Notes: a model not told the origin generated them from the letters alone. Shown: positions 27,970-37,901, counted from the stretch's first letter. The stretch: 64,000 bases of DNA from Salinibacterium sp. TMP30 (GCF_038397785.1 NZ_CP151642.1:2046001-2110000), one strand, 5' to 3'. Numbers and translations are program-made.

Positions 27970-28029
27970 GCGCCAAACGGTAGTGAGCGCCAAACGACGC
28001 TGAACTCGAACGGGTGCTTACCTGGCCCC

Positions 28030-28347
28030 CTAAAGCGTCCCCTTCGCCGGGGTGCCCATCGGAATCGCGGTCAGCCGAGTGACGTCTACCGGAGCCGTAA
28101 GGTGCTCCCCAATTTCGGCAACGAGGGCTGCAACAGCAGGGCTTGAGCCGTGGGCATCCAACAACTCCACCGACCCCCACTTCTCGATCATTACGAGAGA
28201 ACCATCGGCAGCTTCGTGAATCGCATACAGCTCACAGCCGCGTTCATCGTGCACGCCGGCAATGGCCGGGCGGAGTGCAGCAAGCACAACGTCGCGACTC
28301 TCGGGGCGAAAGTGGAATACGGCAGTAACGATCACAGGCTGGCTCAT
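28030..28347 (-). CDS. ABM-domain putative quinol monooxygenase (YgiN-like)
   Basis: A 105-residue protein with the dimeric alpha/beta-barrel ABM fold: VTAVFHFRPESRDVVLAALRPAIAGVHDERGCELYAIHEAADGSLVMIEKWGSVELLDAHGSS matches the YgiN-like pattern with its conserved EKW and helix HxxS region. Relatives oxidise quinols or small metabolites, but many have no known substrate. It is divergent from gnd, with 159 bases between the two starts. Confidence 0.75.
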   Translation of the reverse strand: MSQPVIVTAVFHFRPESRDVVLAALRPAIAGVHDERGCELYAIHEAADGSLVMIEKWGSVELLDAHGSSPAVAALVAEIGEHLTAPVDVTRLTAIPMGTPAKGTL

Positions 28348-28506
28348 ATCTTCACGCTACTCCCTAGTTTCTCAACAATCACGCTTCCCAATCGACGTGC
28401 ACAATGCCAGCTGAAGGGATGCCGCAAACCCTGCCCACGCGGTGCCCTAGGCTTGATGATTGGGCCACGACCCACCACTTTGTCCCTGAGCCAAGGAGTG
28501 CACCAC

Positions 28507-29964
28507 ATGACCGCTGCTGAGCAAGCAACCGCAAACATTGGCGTAGTAGGGCTCGCAGTTATGGGCTCTAACCTCGCCCGCAACCTTGCAAGCCGCGAAG
28601 GCAACACCGTTGCGATCTACAACCGCTCCCACTCGAAGACAGAGACGCTGCTCACTGAGCACCCCGAGGCAGGATTCGTTCCAGCATCCACTTATGAAGA
28701 GTTCGCCGCATCGCTCTCGACGCCGCGCACGGCAATCATTATGGTTCAGGCCGGCAAAGGAACTGACGCCGTGATCGACGCCCTCACCGAAGCCTTCGAG
28801 CCCGGCGATATCATCGTCGATGGGGGCAACGCGCTCTTCACTGACACCATCCGTCGCGAGAAAGCGGTACGCGAAACGGGTATCAACTTCGTCGGTGCCG
28901 GCATCTCTGGCGGCGAAGAAGGCGCACTTCTCGGCCCCTCGATCATGCCCGGTGGTTCTGCCGAAGCGTGGCAAACTCTGGGCCCGATCCTCAAATCGAT
29001 CGCCGCCGTTGCCGAAGGCGAGCCGTGCGTTACCCACGTCGGCACCGACGGTGCAGGCCACTTCGTCAAAATGATTCATAACGGCATCGAATACGCCGAC
29101 ATGCAACTGATCGCTGAAGCCTACGACCTCATCCGTCAGGGCACCGGCGCTACCCCCGCCGAGATTGCCGACATCTTCGCCGAATGGAACAAGGGCGAAC
29201 TCGAAAGCTACCTCATCGAGATCACGGCAGAAGTTCTGCGCCAGATTGACGCGAAGACCGGCAAGCCGCTCGTGGATGTCATCCTGGATCAGGCCGGATC
29301 CAAGGGCACCGGCGTGTGGACCGTGCAAACTTCGCTCGATCTGGGGGTTCCCGTCTCAGGAATTGCCGAAGCCGTGTTCGCGCGCGCCGTCTCCTCGAAG
29401 CCCGCCCAGCGTGCGGCATCCAGCGCACTGCCAGGCCCCAGCACAATTCCGGCCGTTGCTGACAAGGTTGCGTTCATTGAAGACGTTCGCCAGGCCCTCT
29501 ACGCATCAAAGATCATCGCGTATAGCCAAGGCTTCGACGCCATCGTTGCCGGGGCTGAAGAGTACAACTGGGACATCAAAAAGGGCGAAATTGCCAAGAT
29601 CTGGCGCGGAGGGTGCATCATTCGTGCACGCTTCCTGAACCGCATCACCGAGGCGTATGCCGAAAACCCCGGCCTCGTGGCACTCGTCGCAGCACCATAC
29701 TTCACTGACGCGATTGGTGGCACGCAGGATTCTTGGCGACGTGTTGTTGCTGGGGCAGCCGCTGCCGGCATCCCGACCCCCGCGTTCTCGTCATCGCTCG
29801 CATACTACGACAGCCTGCGCGCACCGCGCCTGCCTGCTGCCCTCGTTCAGGGTCAGCGTGACTTCTTCGGCGCTCACACGTACAAGCGCACTGACATGGA
29901 TGGCACTTTCCACACGCTATGGTCGGGCGATCGCACCGAAATCGAAGCGAACGACTCGCACTAA
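28507..29964 (+). CDS. gnd: 6-phosphogluconate dehydrogenase, decarboxylating (NADP-type)
   Basis: A 485-residue long-form enzyme converting 6-phosphogluconate to ribulose 5-phosphate and CO2. It has the Rossmann motif IGVVGLAVMGSNLARNL with AIYNRSHSKTE, GISGGEEGALLGPSIMPGG, the catalytic lysine in GHFVKMIHNGIEYADMQLIAEAY, and the C-terminal DFFGAHTYKRTD signature. An AAGGAG site sits seven bases before the ATG at 28507, so the longer upstream frame is not the start. It completes the gluconate route begun by gntP and gntK. Confidence 0.96.
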   Translation: MTAAEQATANIGVVGLAVMGSNLARNLASREGNTVAIYNRSHSKTETLLTEHPEAGFVPASTYEEFAASLSTPRTAIIMVQAGKGTDAVIDALTEAFEPGDIIVDGGNALFTDTIRREKAVRETGINFVGAGISGGEEGALLGPSIMPGGSAEAWQTLGPILKSIAAVAEGEPCVTHVGTDGAGHFVKMIHNGIEYADMQLIAEAYDLIRQGTGATPAEIADIFAEWNKGELESYLIEITAEVLRQIDAKTGKPLVDVILDQAGSKGTGVWTVQTSLDLGVPVSGIAEAVFARAVSSKPAQRAASSALPGPSTIPAVADKVAFIEDVRQALYASKIIAYSQGFDAIVAGAEEYNWDIKKGEIAKIWRGGCIIRARFLNRITEAYAENPGLVALVAAPYFTDAIGGTQDSWRRVVAGAAAAGIPTPAFSSSLAYYDSLRAPRLPAALVQGQRDFFGAHTYKRTDMDGTFHTLWSGDRTEIEANDSH

Positions 29965-30009
29965 ACCTGCTGGCGGCGGGCCGCCTGCGCGCCACCTCCC
30001 TCGTGGCCA

Positions 30010-30056
30010 CCAGCGCCCTCACAGCGCTGGGACTGCACGCAGAACACAGCGTGCAG
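30010..30056 (+). terminator. two adjacent hairpins after gnd
   Basis: CCAGCGC-n7-GCGCTGG (30010-30030) and the perfect 8-base stem CTGCACGC-n8-GCGTGCAG (30033-30056) follow the gnd stop by about 45 bases. There is no U-tract, so factor-assisted termination is the most one can claim. The second hairpin ends 26 bases before the next gene. Confidence 0.45.
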
Positions 30057-30081
30057 CGCGCGGTGACAGAATGGGTGAACG

Positions 30082-30453
30082 ATGAGCGAATATGACGACG
30101 AGCCGGAACTGGCTGGCTATGTGCCACACGGTGATCGCCCGTTGCGCTCACGCGCCTACATGAACGTCATACGGGTCGTTGTGGTACTCGGGCTTGTGGG
30201 CCTCGTAGTGCCCGGTATCGTGTCTGCTGTCGGCACCGCCAACAACACCGCGACGCGAACGTGTGGTGTCTACACCGAGTATCTGGCGCCTCAAGCGGTG
30301 TCGTTCGACATCCGCTTTGAGCTATTCGGGCAGGGAGAACCTGGCTGGAAATGCTACGCAATCGCGTTCAACGGCACCGAAACTCTGCTGCGCTCGATGG
30401 GGCTCATTCCCGGGCCCGCCGTGATTCCAACAGGCCCGGCAGACAAGACCTAG
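30082..30453 (+). CDS. hypothetical protein with one membrane helix
   Basis: A 123-residue protein: an acidic N-terminus, one transmembrane helix (about 30-50) and an extracellular part with two cysteines (RTCGVY, GWKCYAI), likely a disulfide. No family is recognised. Its stop codon touches the left end of the IS481-family element (30455), and the last bases CTAGG recur just past the element's right end, so the insertion happened at or directly after this gene's end. Confidence 0.55.
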   Translation: MSEYDDEPELAGYVPHGDRPLRSRAYMNVIRVVVVLGLVGLVVPGIVSAVGTANNTATRTCGVYTEYLAPQAVSFDIRFELFGQGEPGWKCYAIAFNGTETLLRSMGLIPGPAVIPTGPADKT

Positions 30454-30454
30454 G

Positions 30455-31506
30455 TGTAGTTCCCAGGGACGTTGTGATCGTTTGAGTTAGCGAGGACCTC
30501 CGGCAGGATGTGGGTTACCACACTCATATCTCTAACCGGAGGTCCTCGTGACTCACAGTAATGCTCCCTTTGCCCCGCAAGGACGCCTTCGTCTTGCGCG
30601 GCTGATCGTCGAGGACGGTTGGTCGTCCCGACGCGCCGCGGAACGATTCCAGTGCTCGCCAGCGACGGCAGCAAAGTGGGCTGCCCGTTTCCGGGCTGGC
30701 CAGCCGATGACGGACCGATCCTCACGGCCGAGATACTCACCCGCTCGCACCCCGATTCGCATCGAGCGACGCATCATTGCCCTCCGGTTCACTCGTCGCT
30801 GGGGACCACACCGGATCGGCTATCACCTGCATCTGAATCGATCGACGGTGGAACGGGTGTTGGCCCGATATCGGATGCCGAGGTTGGCGTGGCTGGACCA
30901 AGCGACCGGGCTTCCTGTTCGGCGGCCGAGGCCGGTCCGCTACGAGAAGGCCATCGCGGGAGAGCTGGTACATGTCGATATTAAGAAACAGGGCCGCATC
31001 CCAGACGGTGGCGGTCACCGGATGCTCGGCCGCGCGGTCGGCCGTCCCAACAAGGGACACCACGGCGGCCGCGGTTATTCGTTCCTGCACCATGCCGTCG
31101 ACGACCACTCCAGGCTTGCCTACTCTGAGATCCTTACCGACGAGAAGAAGGAAACCGCAGCAGGTTTGGATCCGCGCCAACAAGTTTTTCGCCGCGGCGG
31201 GCATCACTGTCACCGCCGTGATGACCGACAATGGCGCCTGTTACCGGTCACAACACTTCGCGGCTGCTCTCGGCGAGATCACACACGTTCGCACGCGTCC
31301 CTACCGGCCGCAAACCAACGGAAAAGTTGAACGATTCAACCGAACACTCGCCACGGAATGGGCCTACGCCGCTACCTACCTCAGCGACGAAGCTAGAGCC
31401 GCTGAATATCCGATCTGGCTCCACCACTACAATTTTCACAGACCCCACACCGGCATCGGCGGCCAAACACCATCAGACCGCGTCCACAACCTCAGTGGGA
31501 ACTACA
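30455..31506 (+). mobile_element. IS481-family insertion sequence, about 1.05 kb
   Basis: The ends are inverted repeats: left TGTAGTTCCCAGGGACGTTGTG and right, read inward, TGTAGTTCCCACTGAGGTTGTG match at about 19 of 22 positions. The sequence CTAGG flanks both sides (30450-30454 and 31508-31512), one base offset on the right, and may be the target duplication. It carries one transposase gene with a frameshift, so the copy is probably inactive on its own. Confidence 0.8.
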
Positions 31507-31511
31507 ACTAG
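30548..31511 (+). pseudogene. IS481-family transposase, frameshifted
   Basis: Two frames make one DDE transposase of about 320 residues. The first (30548 to about 31160) has the helix-turn-helix segment WSSRRAAERFQCSPATAAKWAARF and the first catalytic Asp in LVHVDIKK. The second (about 31160-31511) has the second Asp in AVMTDNG and the Glu in GKVERFNRTLATEW, then HHYNFHRPHTGIGG. The switch falls near 31163 after KKETAAG, where relatives read on into an FW-R segment; the shift fits one extra base or two lost bases. The stop codon is partly supplied by flanking DNA. Confidence 0.8.
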
Positions 31512-31769
31512 GACGCGGCCGGCGAGTAGCTCTATGAGGTGTGCGGCGATCTGGGTGAAGGTTGGGGCGTCCACAACATCAGAAGCACGGATCTGATGGA
31601 TGCGCTGCGGACCGAGGTCACGCTGCGGATTGACGAGTGTCTCCCATCGTCCTTCGACAGTTCCTTCGGCGTCGACATGGACCACCGCAATTTCAATGAC
31701 GCGGTCGTGCCCACCAGCGAACAGCCCCGTCGTCTCAAAGTCGATTACCGCGAACCCAGGTCCGGCCAT
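31473..31769 (-). pseudogene. DEDD exonuclease (DnaQ/epsilon-like), 3' part lost at the IS boundary
   Basis: The first 87 residues are a DnaQ-like 3'-5' exonuclease: FAVIDFETTGLFAGGHDRVIEIAVVHVD (ExoI motif) and ETLVNPQRDLGPQRIHQIRASDV. After LLAGRVL the frame enters the IS481-family element and ends with about ten element-encoded residues. The ExoII (HNxxFD) and ExoIII (HxAxxDA) motifs are missing, so the protein cannot be catalytic. The missing part is not found beyond the left IS end, which points to loss of DNA and not to a simple insertion. Confidence 0.75.
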
Positions 31770-31859
31770 GTGCGCCCCCTATCAGTCTCGTGACACTGTA
31801 GAGAAAGTCGCCGACTCGCCGGTGGCGCGCGCAAAGGCACGGTTGCGCCTCTGCCTGCG

Positions 31860-32054
31860 TCAGTAGTCGAGTGGTGACACTGCGGCACTCGCATCACCTT
31901 CCCCGACCGTCGCACCGCAGCGCCAACAAGGGGCAGGCAGTTCGACTTCGACGAGGGCACCACACTCAGCGCAGACTTGCGGCAGCCAGCACGCCGAGTC
32001 GCCATGTCTGACGTGGGCACCGCCATCCGCGCTGTCGTCGGCAAATTCGCTCAC
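31860..32054 (-). CDS. small zinc-ribbon protein
   Basis: A 64-residue protein from a GTG at 32054. It carries two CxxC pairs (VCAECG, PCWRCG) spaced for one zinc ribbon, a conserved-looking N-terminus (DGGAHVRHGDSACW) and an acidic tail. Similar short zinc-ribbon proteins are found in Microbacteriaceae without an assigned function. It is divergent from the response regulator gene, 70 bases away. Confidence 0.55.
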   Translation of the reverse strand: MSEFADDSADGGAHVRHGDSACWLPQVCAECGALVEVELPAPCWRCGATVGEGDASAAVSPLDY

Positions 32055-32124
32055 GCATCTATTGTGCACCCAACACGCCGACACCTATCAGGTGCCATTC
32101 AGGAAACACGCAGATAATGAGAAG

Positions 32125-32817
32125 ATGGCTGACGGACCCAAAATTCTGATTGTTGACGACGAACCCAACATTCGCGACCTCCTCACCACGAGCCTGCGCT
32201 TCGCAGGATTCGCAGTGCGTGCGGTAGGGAGCGGGGCACAGACGATCTCGGCAGTTCTTGAAGAAGAACCCGACCTCATCATCCTCGACGTAATGTTGCC
32301 CGACATGAACGGGTTCGGGGTGACAAAACGGCTGCGTGCATCTGGGTACACCTCCCCCATTCTTTTCCTCACCGCTAAGGACGACACCGAAGACAAGATC
32401 ATGGGCCTCACCGTTGGTGGGGACGACTACGTCACGAAGCCGTTCAGTCTCGACGAGATCGTTGCGCGCATCAAGGCAATCCTCCGCCGCACAATGGCCG
32501 ATGACGAAGAAACGATCATCCGTGCCGGCGACCTCACCATGGATCAAGACACCCATGAGGTCTCGATCGGGAGCGAGCAGATCGAGCTCAGCCCCACCGA
32601 GTTCAAACTTCTGCGTTACCTCATGCTTAACCCCAATCGCGTGCTCTCGAAGGCTCAGATTCTCGACCACGTGTGGGAATACGACTTCAACGGCGACGCC
32701 GGCATTGTGGAGAGCTACATTTCTTACCTTCGCCGCAAGCTCGACATCCATACCGAAGAGCCGCTCATCCAGACGAAGCGTGGCTTTGGTTACATGTTGA
32801 AAGCAGCCAAGGTCTAG
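32125..32817 (+). CDS. OmpR-family response regulator
   Basis: A 230-residue response regulator. The receiver domain has the acidic pocket DDEPN, phosphoacceptor Asp in LIILDVMLPDMNG, Thr in LTAKDD and Lys in TKPFSL. The winged-helix output domain (about 130-228) has LSPTEFKLLRYLMLNPNRVLSKAQILDHVWEYDF and ends QTKRGFGYML, like TrcR/PrrA-type regulators. The ATG at 32125 gives the standard length. It precedes its histidine kinase by 91 bases; the regulated genes are not known. Confidence 0.9.
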   Translation: MADGPKILIVDDEPNIRDLLTTSLRFAGFAVRAVGSGAQTISAVLEEEPDLIILDVMLPDMNGFGVTKRLRASGYTSPILFLTAKDDTEDKIMGLTVGGDDYVTKPFSLDEIVARIKAILRRTMADDEETIIRAGDLTMDQDTHEVSIGSEQIELSPTEFKLLRYLMLNPNRVLSKAQILDHVWEYDFNGDAGIVESYISYLRRKLDIHTEEPLIQTKRGFGYMLKAAKV

Positions 32818-32908
32818 CTAAACCTTGTGGCCAGCCCGACTCATGTGAGTCGTCAGCTGGCCATATCTGGTTCCCGATTCCCAGCCACGCAAGGTACCGT
32901 TCACTATC

Positions 32909-34621
32909 ATGCAGGAGAACATCCCCGACGCGTGGAGCCGCATCTCGCTTCGCACAAAAGTCACCGGCGTCACGGTGCTTCTGCTCACCATGGGACTCCT
33001 CGTTGCCGGTGTCGGCACCGCCGCAGTCTTGCGCGACTATCTGCTGCAACAAACGGATGAAAAGATCACCGCCGCCGCCGATGGGCTCGATGGCCGAATC
33101 CAATACACCGGAACAACACGTGACCCCCAGTGCAGCGTTTCTCGCCTGCCCAACGACCTCTATTTTGCGGTTCTCAACCACGATGGAAGCATGCGGTGCA
33201 ATAGCCGCGAAGAGGATGCCGCACGCCCCATCCTTGAAGGCATAACGATTGCGGTAGCCAACGCTCAGACCGGCGCATTCACGCTCCCGAGCACCGCCGT
33301 CGGAGGCCAATGGCGCGTTATTGCTTACCCCGCGATCAGCACCATCGGGCCCGATTTTGTGACAATCGTGATTGCACGGGATTTGGTTGATTCCAATGGG
33401 ATCGTCGCCCGCTATGCCGCAATCTTTCTCTTCTTTGGCCTGACGGTCGTGATCGTCGGTGGCGCCCTCACCCGCCTTCTGGTGACCTCCACCTTTGCGC
33501 CACTACGTGAAGTCGAAGCCACCGCTGCGCGCTTCGCTGACGGTGACTTCGACCAGCGACTCTCAGGAGCAACGCCCAATACCGAAGTCGGACGCCTCAA
33601 CCGCTCCCTCAACTCGATGCTTGGCCGAATCGATCGCGCCTTCGCCGACCGGGCACGCACCATCGACCAGATGCGTCGTTTTGTCGGTGACGCCAGCCAT
33701 GAACTGCGCACCCCCTTGGTTACGGTGCGCGGTTACGCCGAGCTCTACCGCATGGGCGCCATCACCCAACCGGATGACGTCTTGCAGGCGATGGAGCGAA
33801 TCGAAAAAGAAGCCATCCGCATGGGTGGACTCGTCGAAGACCTTCTTGAACTAGCCCGCATCGATGAGACCAAGCCACTACAACTCACCGAGGTCGACCT
33901 GCTGCCGCTGGCAAACGATGCCGCTATGGATGCCCTCGCCTCCGCCGGACGCACTGTTAACGTCATCAACACCCACCCCACAATCAGCGCACACCCCCAG
34001 GTCACGCCCGAACCCGGCACCGGCACCCTAGACATTGAGTTGCCCGAACTTTCGCAGCCTCAACCGGGCACTCCGGCGCGCGGTGTCGCCGCTCTCGCAA
34101 CCGGCTCCATCGCCGCTGCCGGCGCCCGTCTTTCGCGCCTTGCCTCGCGCAAGAAATCCGTCGCGGCTGCCAAGGCTGCGGCACGGATCACGCAGGTAGC
34201 TGCCCCACCACCAAAAGATCTGCATGCCGTGGTGATGGCAGAAGAGAACAAAATCCGCCAAGTGCTCACCAACCTTGTAACAAACGCCTTACGCTTCGCC
34301 TCGCCTGATACTCCGGTGGAAATTGGTGTCGGCGTTGATCGCGAACGCCAAATGGCTGTGCTGTCTGTGATTGACCATGGCGAGGGCATCCCAGCGCAGA
34401 TTCGCGACAAAGTATTCGAACGGTTCTGGCGCGCAGATAGCTCCCGCAACCGCGATACCGGCGGCAGTGGCCTCGGACTCGCGATCGTTGCTGCGATAGT
34501 GCACGCCCACAAGGGCACCGTGCAGGCGCTGGAAACCCCTGGCGGCGGCGCAACGTTCCGAGTGGAGCTTCCCCTCCTCCCCAGCCCGCCAGACACCCCA
34601 GAGGGCACCGAAGAGGACTAG
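32909..34621 (+). CDS. membrane sensor histidine kinase with an inserted linker
   Basis: A 570-residue kinase: a first membrane helix (about 18-40), an extracellular sensor of about 120 residues, a second helix (about 170-190), a HAMP domain, then HisKA with His264 (DASHELRTPL) and HATPase_c with N box (NKIRQVLTNLVTNALRF), DHGEGIP, FERFWR and GGSGLGLAIV. Between HisKA and the N box lies an unusual stretch of about 80 residues, rich in proline then in alanine, arginine and lysine (about 355-430). It is paired with the response regulator and followed by a WXG100 gene. The signal is unknown. Confidence 0.9.
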   Translation: MQENIPDAWSRISLRTKVTGVTVLLLTMGLLVAGVGTAAVLRDYLLQQTDEKITAAADGLDGRIQYTGTTRDPQCSVSRLPNDLYFAVLNHDGSMRCNSREEDAARPILEGITIAVANAQTGAFTLPSTAVGGQWRVIAYPAISTIGPDFVTIVIARDLVDSNGIVARYAAIFLFFGLTVVIVGGALTRLLVTSTFAPLREVEATAARFADGDFDQRLSGATPNTEVGRLNRSLNSMLGRIDRAFADRARTIDQMRRFVGDASHELRTPLVTVRGYAELYRMGAITQPDDVLQAMERIEKEAIRMGGLVEDLLELARIDETKPLQLTEVDLLPLANDAAMDALASAGRTVNVINTHPTISAHPQVTPEPGTGTLDIELPELSQPQPGTPARGVAALATGSIAAAGARLSRLASRKKSVAAAKAAARITQVAAPPPKDLHAVVMAEENKIRQVLTNLVTNALRFASPDTPVEIGVGVDRERQMAVLSVIDHGEGIPAQIRDKVFERFWRADSSRNRDTGGSGLGLAIVAAIVHAHKGTVQALETPGGGATFRVELPLLPSPPDTPEGTEED

Positions 34622-34659
34622 CCTTCAGGATGCCTGCGGCCGCCGCTTACCGTCGAGAC

Positions 34660-34950
34660 ATGACTCGATACCAAGTAGATAGCGATGCCGTCCTCAGCGC
34701 GACCGGAGCAGTGCAAAACTCCATCGGCCGCATCCAAGCAGAAGTTGCCGGCTTACACGGCCAACTCACTAACCTTCAAGGGTCATGGACGGGTCAGGCC
34801 GCGACAGCCTTCTCCACCGTCGTCACCGATTGGAAGGCAACCCAGCAGCGGGTAGAAGAGAACCTCGCAGCCATCAATCACGCCCTCACGCAGGCCGGTC
34901 AACAGTATGCGGAGATCGAGGCAGCCAACGCTCGCCTCTTTGCACGCTAA
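34660..34950 (+). CDS. WXG100-family (ESAT-6-like) protein
   Basis: A 96-residue helical hairpin. The turn carries the SWTGQAA (WxG) motif near residue 44, flanked by two amphipathic helices (SIGRIQAEVAGLHGQL and TDWKATQQRVEENLAAINHAL). No C-terminal YxxxD/E signal is seen apart from QQYAEIE, which fits the YxxxE form. Members are secreted as dimers by type VII systems. Here it is a single copy after a two-component system, with no ESX ATPase or membrane genes in the window. A strong hairpin follows it. Confidence 0.85.
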   Translation: MTRYQVDSDAVLSATGAVQNSIGRIQAEVAGLHGQLTNLQGSWTGQAATAFSTVVTDWKATQQRVEENLAAINHALTQAGQQYAEIEAANARLFAR

Positions 34951-34981
34951 AAGGTCTCTGGCGGCTTGCAGTCGTTAACAC

Positions 34982-35017
34982 CAGAATGGGCGCCTCCCGA
35001 AGGAGACGCCCATTCTG
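34982..35017. terminator. strong hairpin between the WXG100 gene and groEL
   Basis: An 11-base stem CAGAATGGGCG/CGCCCATTCTG is extended through one mismatch by CTCC/GGAG around a CGAA tetraloop. It lies between two convergent transcription units, so it may terminate both. There is no clear U-tract on either side. Confidence 0.65.
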
Positions 35018-35085
35018 TGTACTGCGGTGAAGCTCTGTACTGCGGTAAAGCTCTGTGCAGCGGTAAAGCTCTGTGCAGCGGTGGG
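35018..35085. repeat. 18-base tandem repeat, nearly four copies
   Basis: Units at 35018, 35036, 35054 and 35072 share TGT(A/G)C(T/A)GCGGT(A/G)AAGCTC; the last is cut after 14 bases. Neighbouring copies differ by one or three bases. The array sits directly after the shared terminator and ends two bases before the groEL stop. Replication slippage explains it; no function is evident. Confidence 0.7.
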
Positions 35086-35087
35086 AC

Positions 35088-36785
<1,698 letters not shown>

Positions 36786-36787
36786 GG

Positions 36788-36819
36788 TCAAAATTAGCAC
36801 TCGATAGGGGCGAGTGCAA
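36788..36819 (-). promoter_or_regulatory. groEL promoter
   Basis: On the minus strand TTGCAC (36819-36814), a 17-base spacer and TAATTT (36796-36791) form a good vegetative promoter. CIRCE element 2 overlaps both boxes and CIRCE element 1 starts right after the -10 box, so HrcA would block polymerase binding. Confidence 0.6.
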
Positions 36820-36820
36820 G
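36794..36820. promoter_or_regulatory. CIRCE element 2 (HrcA operator)
   Basis: TTAGCACTC-n9-GAGTGCAAG: the left arm is identical to the CIRCE consensus and the right arm differs at two outer bases. It overlaps the promoter boxes. A third, degenerate copy with the same spacing (GCACTC-n9-GAGCTC) lies at 36831-36851. Confidence 0.85.
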
Positions 36821-36867
36821 ACGGCGCAGCGCACTCGACAGGGGCGAGCTCGTGGAGGTGACGTCAG

Positions 36868-37464
36868 CTATTCGGTGGGTTCTTCGCTTGGTGCTGCGGC
36901 GGGGGTGAGGTAGTCGGAGCCGAGCACGATGGTGAGTTGTGCGGCGGGGAATACGTCGGGTTCGACGAATCGGATTGTTCCGACTCCGAGGGCGGTGACG
37001 AGGCCGGAGGCTACGTCTTCGTCTTCGGGGTTGCTGTAGTAGACGTAGGTGGTTTCGATGTCGCGGGCTGAGGCTGGTGCGGCGCTTCCCATGGGCCATC
37101 CGGCGGTGGTGAGTTCGTCGAGCACGGTTGTTTGTAGTCCGCTTTCGGCGCTTCCGTTGAGTATGTCGATGGTGAGTGTGCGGGCGGGGTCGATGGTGGT
37201 GGGGTCGGTGATGGGTTCTACGGTTTCGACGGGTTCGGGGGTTGCCGCGGGTTCTGTGGGGGTGGCGAAGAAGGGGATTCCGAGGTCGTCGTCGAGGTAT
37301 TGGCTGAGGGCGAAGAGTCCTCCGAAGACCAGTATGCCGGTGGCGAGTAGTGCCCAGGCAAAGCCGATCCAGCCGCGTCCGCGTCGTTTGGGTCCGCGGT
37401 GTGCGCCTATGCGTTCGACGTCTTCGGGTGTTTCGTCGAATCGGTCTTTCGGGTAACTCGCCAT
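36868..37464 (-). CDS. LytR C-terminal domain protein
   Basis: A 198-residue protein: a charged cytoplasmic N-terminus, one membrane helix (about 33-53), a Pro/Glu/Thr-rich linker (about 65-95) and a LytR_C domain (about 97-185; LTIDILNGSAESGLQTTVLDELTTAGW and the late ITIVLGSDY-like strand). LytR_C domains sit outside the cell and are linked with cell-wall polymer attachment, though this protein lacks the catalytic LCP domain. It starts three bases after the DUF3263 stop, so the two are co-transcribed. Confidence 0.85.
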   Translation of the reverse strand: MASYPKDRFDETPEDVERIGAHRGPKRRGRGWIGFAWALLATGILVFGGLFALSQYLDDDLGIPFFATPTEPAATPEPVETVEPITDPTTIDPARTLTIDILNGSAESGLQTTVLDELTTAGWPMGSAAPASARDIETTYVYYSNPEDEDVASGLVTALGVGTIRFVEPDVFPAAQLTIVLGSDYLTPAAAPSEEPTE

Positions 37465-37467
37465 TGC

Positions 37468-37767
37468 TTAGTTTGTCGCTTCTTCGTTGTGGTGGTTGGT
37501 TGTGCGTACTGCGCGGGTGTTCGTGCGTGTGTCTCTGTTGCGGAGTAGTCGTGAGACCAGCATGGGGTCGTATTTCACGGCGTCTTGTGTGTCGATTACG
37601 GCGTTGAGCATTTGATAGTAGCGCGCACTTGATACGTGAAACTGGGTGCTGATGGCTTCTTCTTTGGCTCCGACGTGTCGGGTCCATTCGCGTTCGAAGT
37701 CGAGGATGTGGATCGAGCGTTCGGGCAGGTTGCTCGGGGTGTGTGATGTGGATTCGGTTTCAGACAC
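37468..37767 (-). CDS. DUF3263 protein
   Basis: A 99-residue protein of the actinobacterial DUF3263 family. The core ILDFEREWTRHVGAKEEAISTQFHVSSARYYQMLNAVID reads like a helix-turn-helix (sigma-factor-like) and is followed by DAVKYDPMLVSRLLRNRDTR, the family's strongest signature. The function is unknown; a DNA-binding role is suggested by shape. It is co-transcribed with the LytR_C gene and divergent from hmuT. Confidence 0.85.
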   Translation of the reverse strand: MSETESTSHTPSNLPERSIHILDFEREWTRHVGAKEEAISTQFHVSSARYYQMLNAVIDTQDAVKYDPMLVSRLLRNRDTRTNTRAVRTTNHHNEEATN

Positions 37768-37856
37768 GACAAGACCTCCAATATGCTGGCAATCCTAGGG
37801 TGTTCTTGCTAGGTGATTGCCTAACGACGCGGCTTAGGAGACCAATTTGCGGTCGT

Positions 37857-37875
37857 CAAGGTTAGGATTGCCTTA
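37857..37875 (+). promoter_or_regulatory. DtxR/IdeR-type iron box
   Basis: CAAGGTTAGGATTGCCTTA matches about 13-14 of 19 positions of the IdeR/DtxR consensus (TTAGGTTAGCCTAACCTAA), with AGG and CCT at the right spacing. It lies 27 bases before the hmuT start, so iron-dependent repression of haem uptake is likely. Confidence 0.6.
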
Positions 37876-37901
37876 CTACCCGATGTCTCCGATTGGCCTT
37901 C

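Noticed and set aside
28447-29328. 293-codon open frame opposite gnd
   Set aside because: Antisense shadow of gnd with no recognisable domain or ribosome site.
35018-35085. Repeats near groEL as a CRISPR array
   Set aside because: The units are directly tandem with no spacers, and no cas genes are present.
36794-37687. 297-codon Arg/His-rich frame over the LytR-C and DUF3263 genes
   Set aside because: Low-complexity Arg/Thr/His translation of GC-rich sequence in the wrong frame; the two real genes explain the region.
37808-37826. Second iron box (CTAGGTGATTGCCTAAC) upstream of hmuT
   Set aside because: The AGG and CCT halves are three bases too close for a DtxR/IdeR site, unlike the box at 37857.
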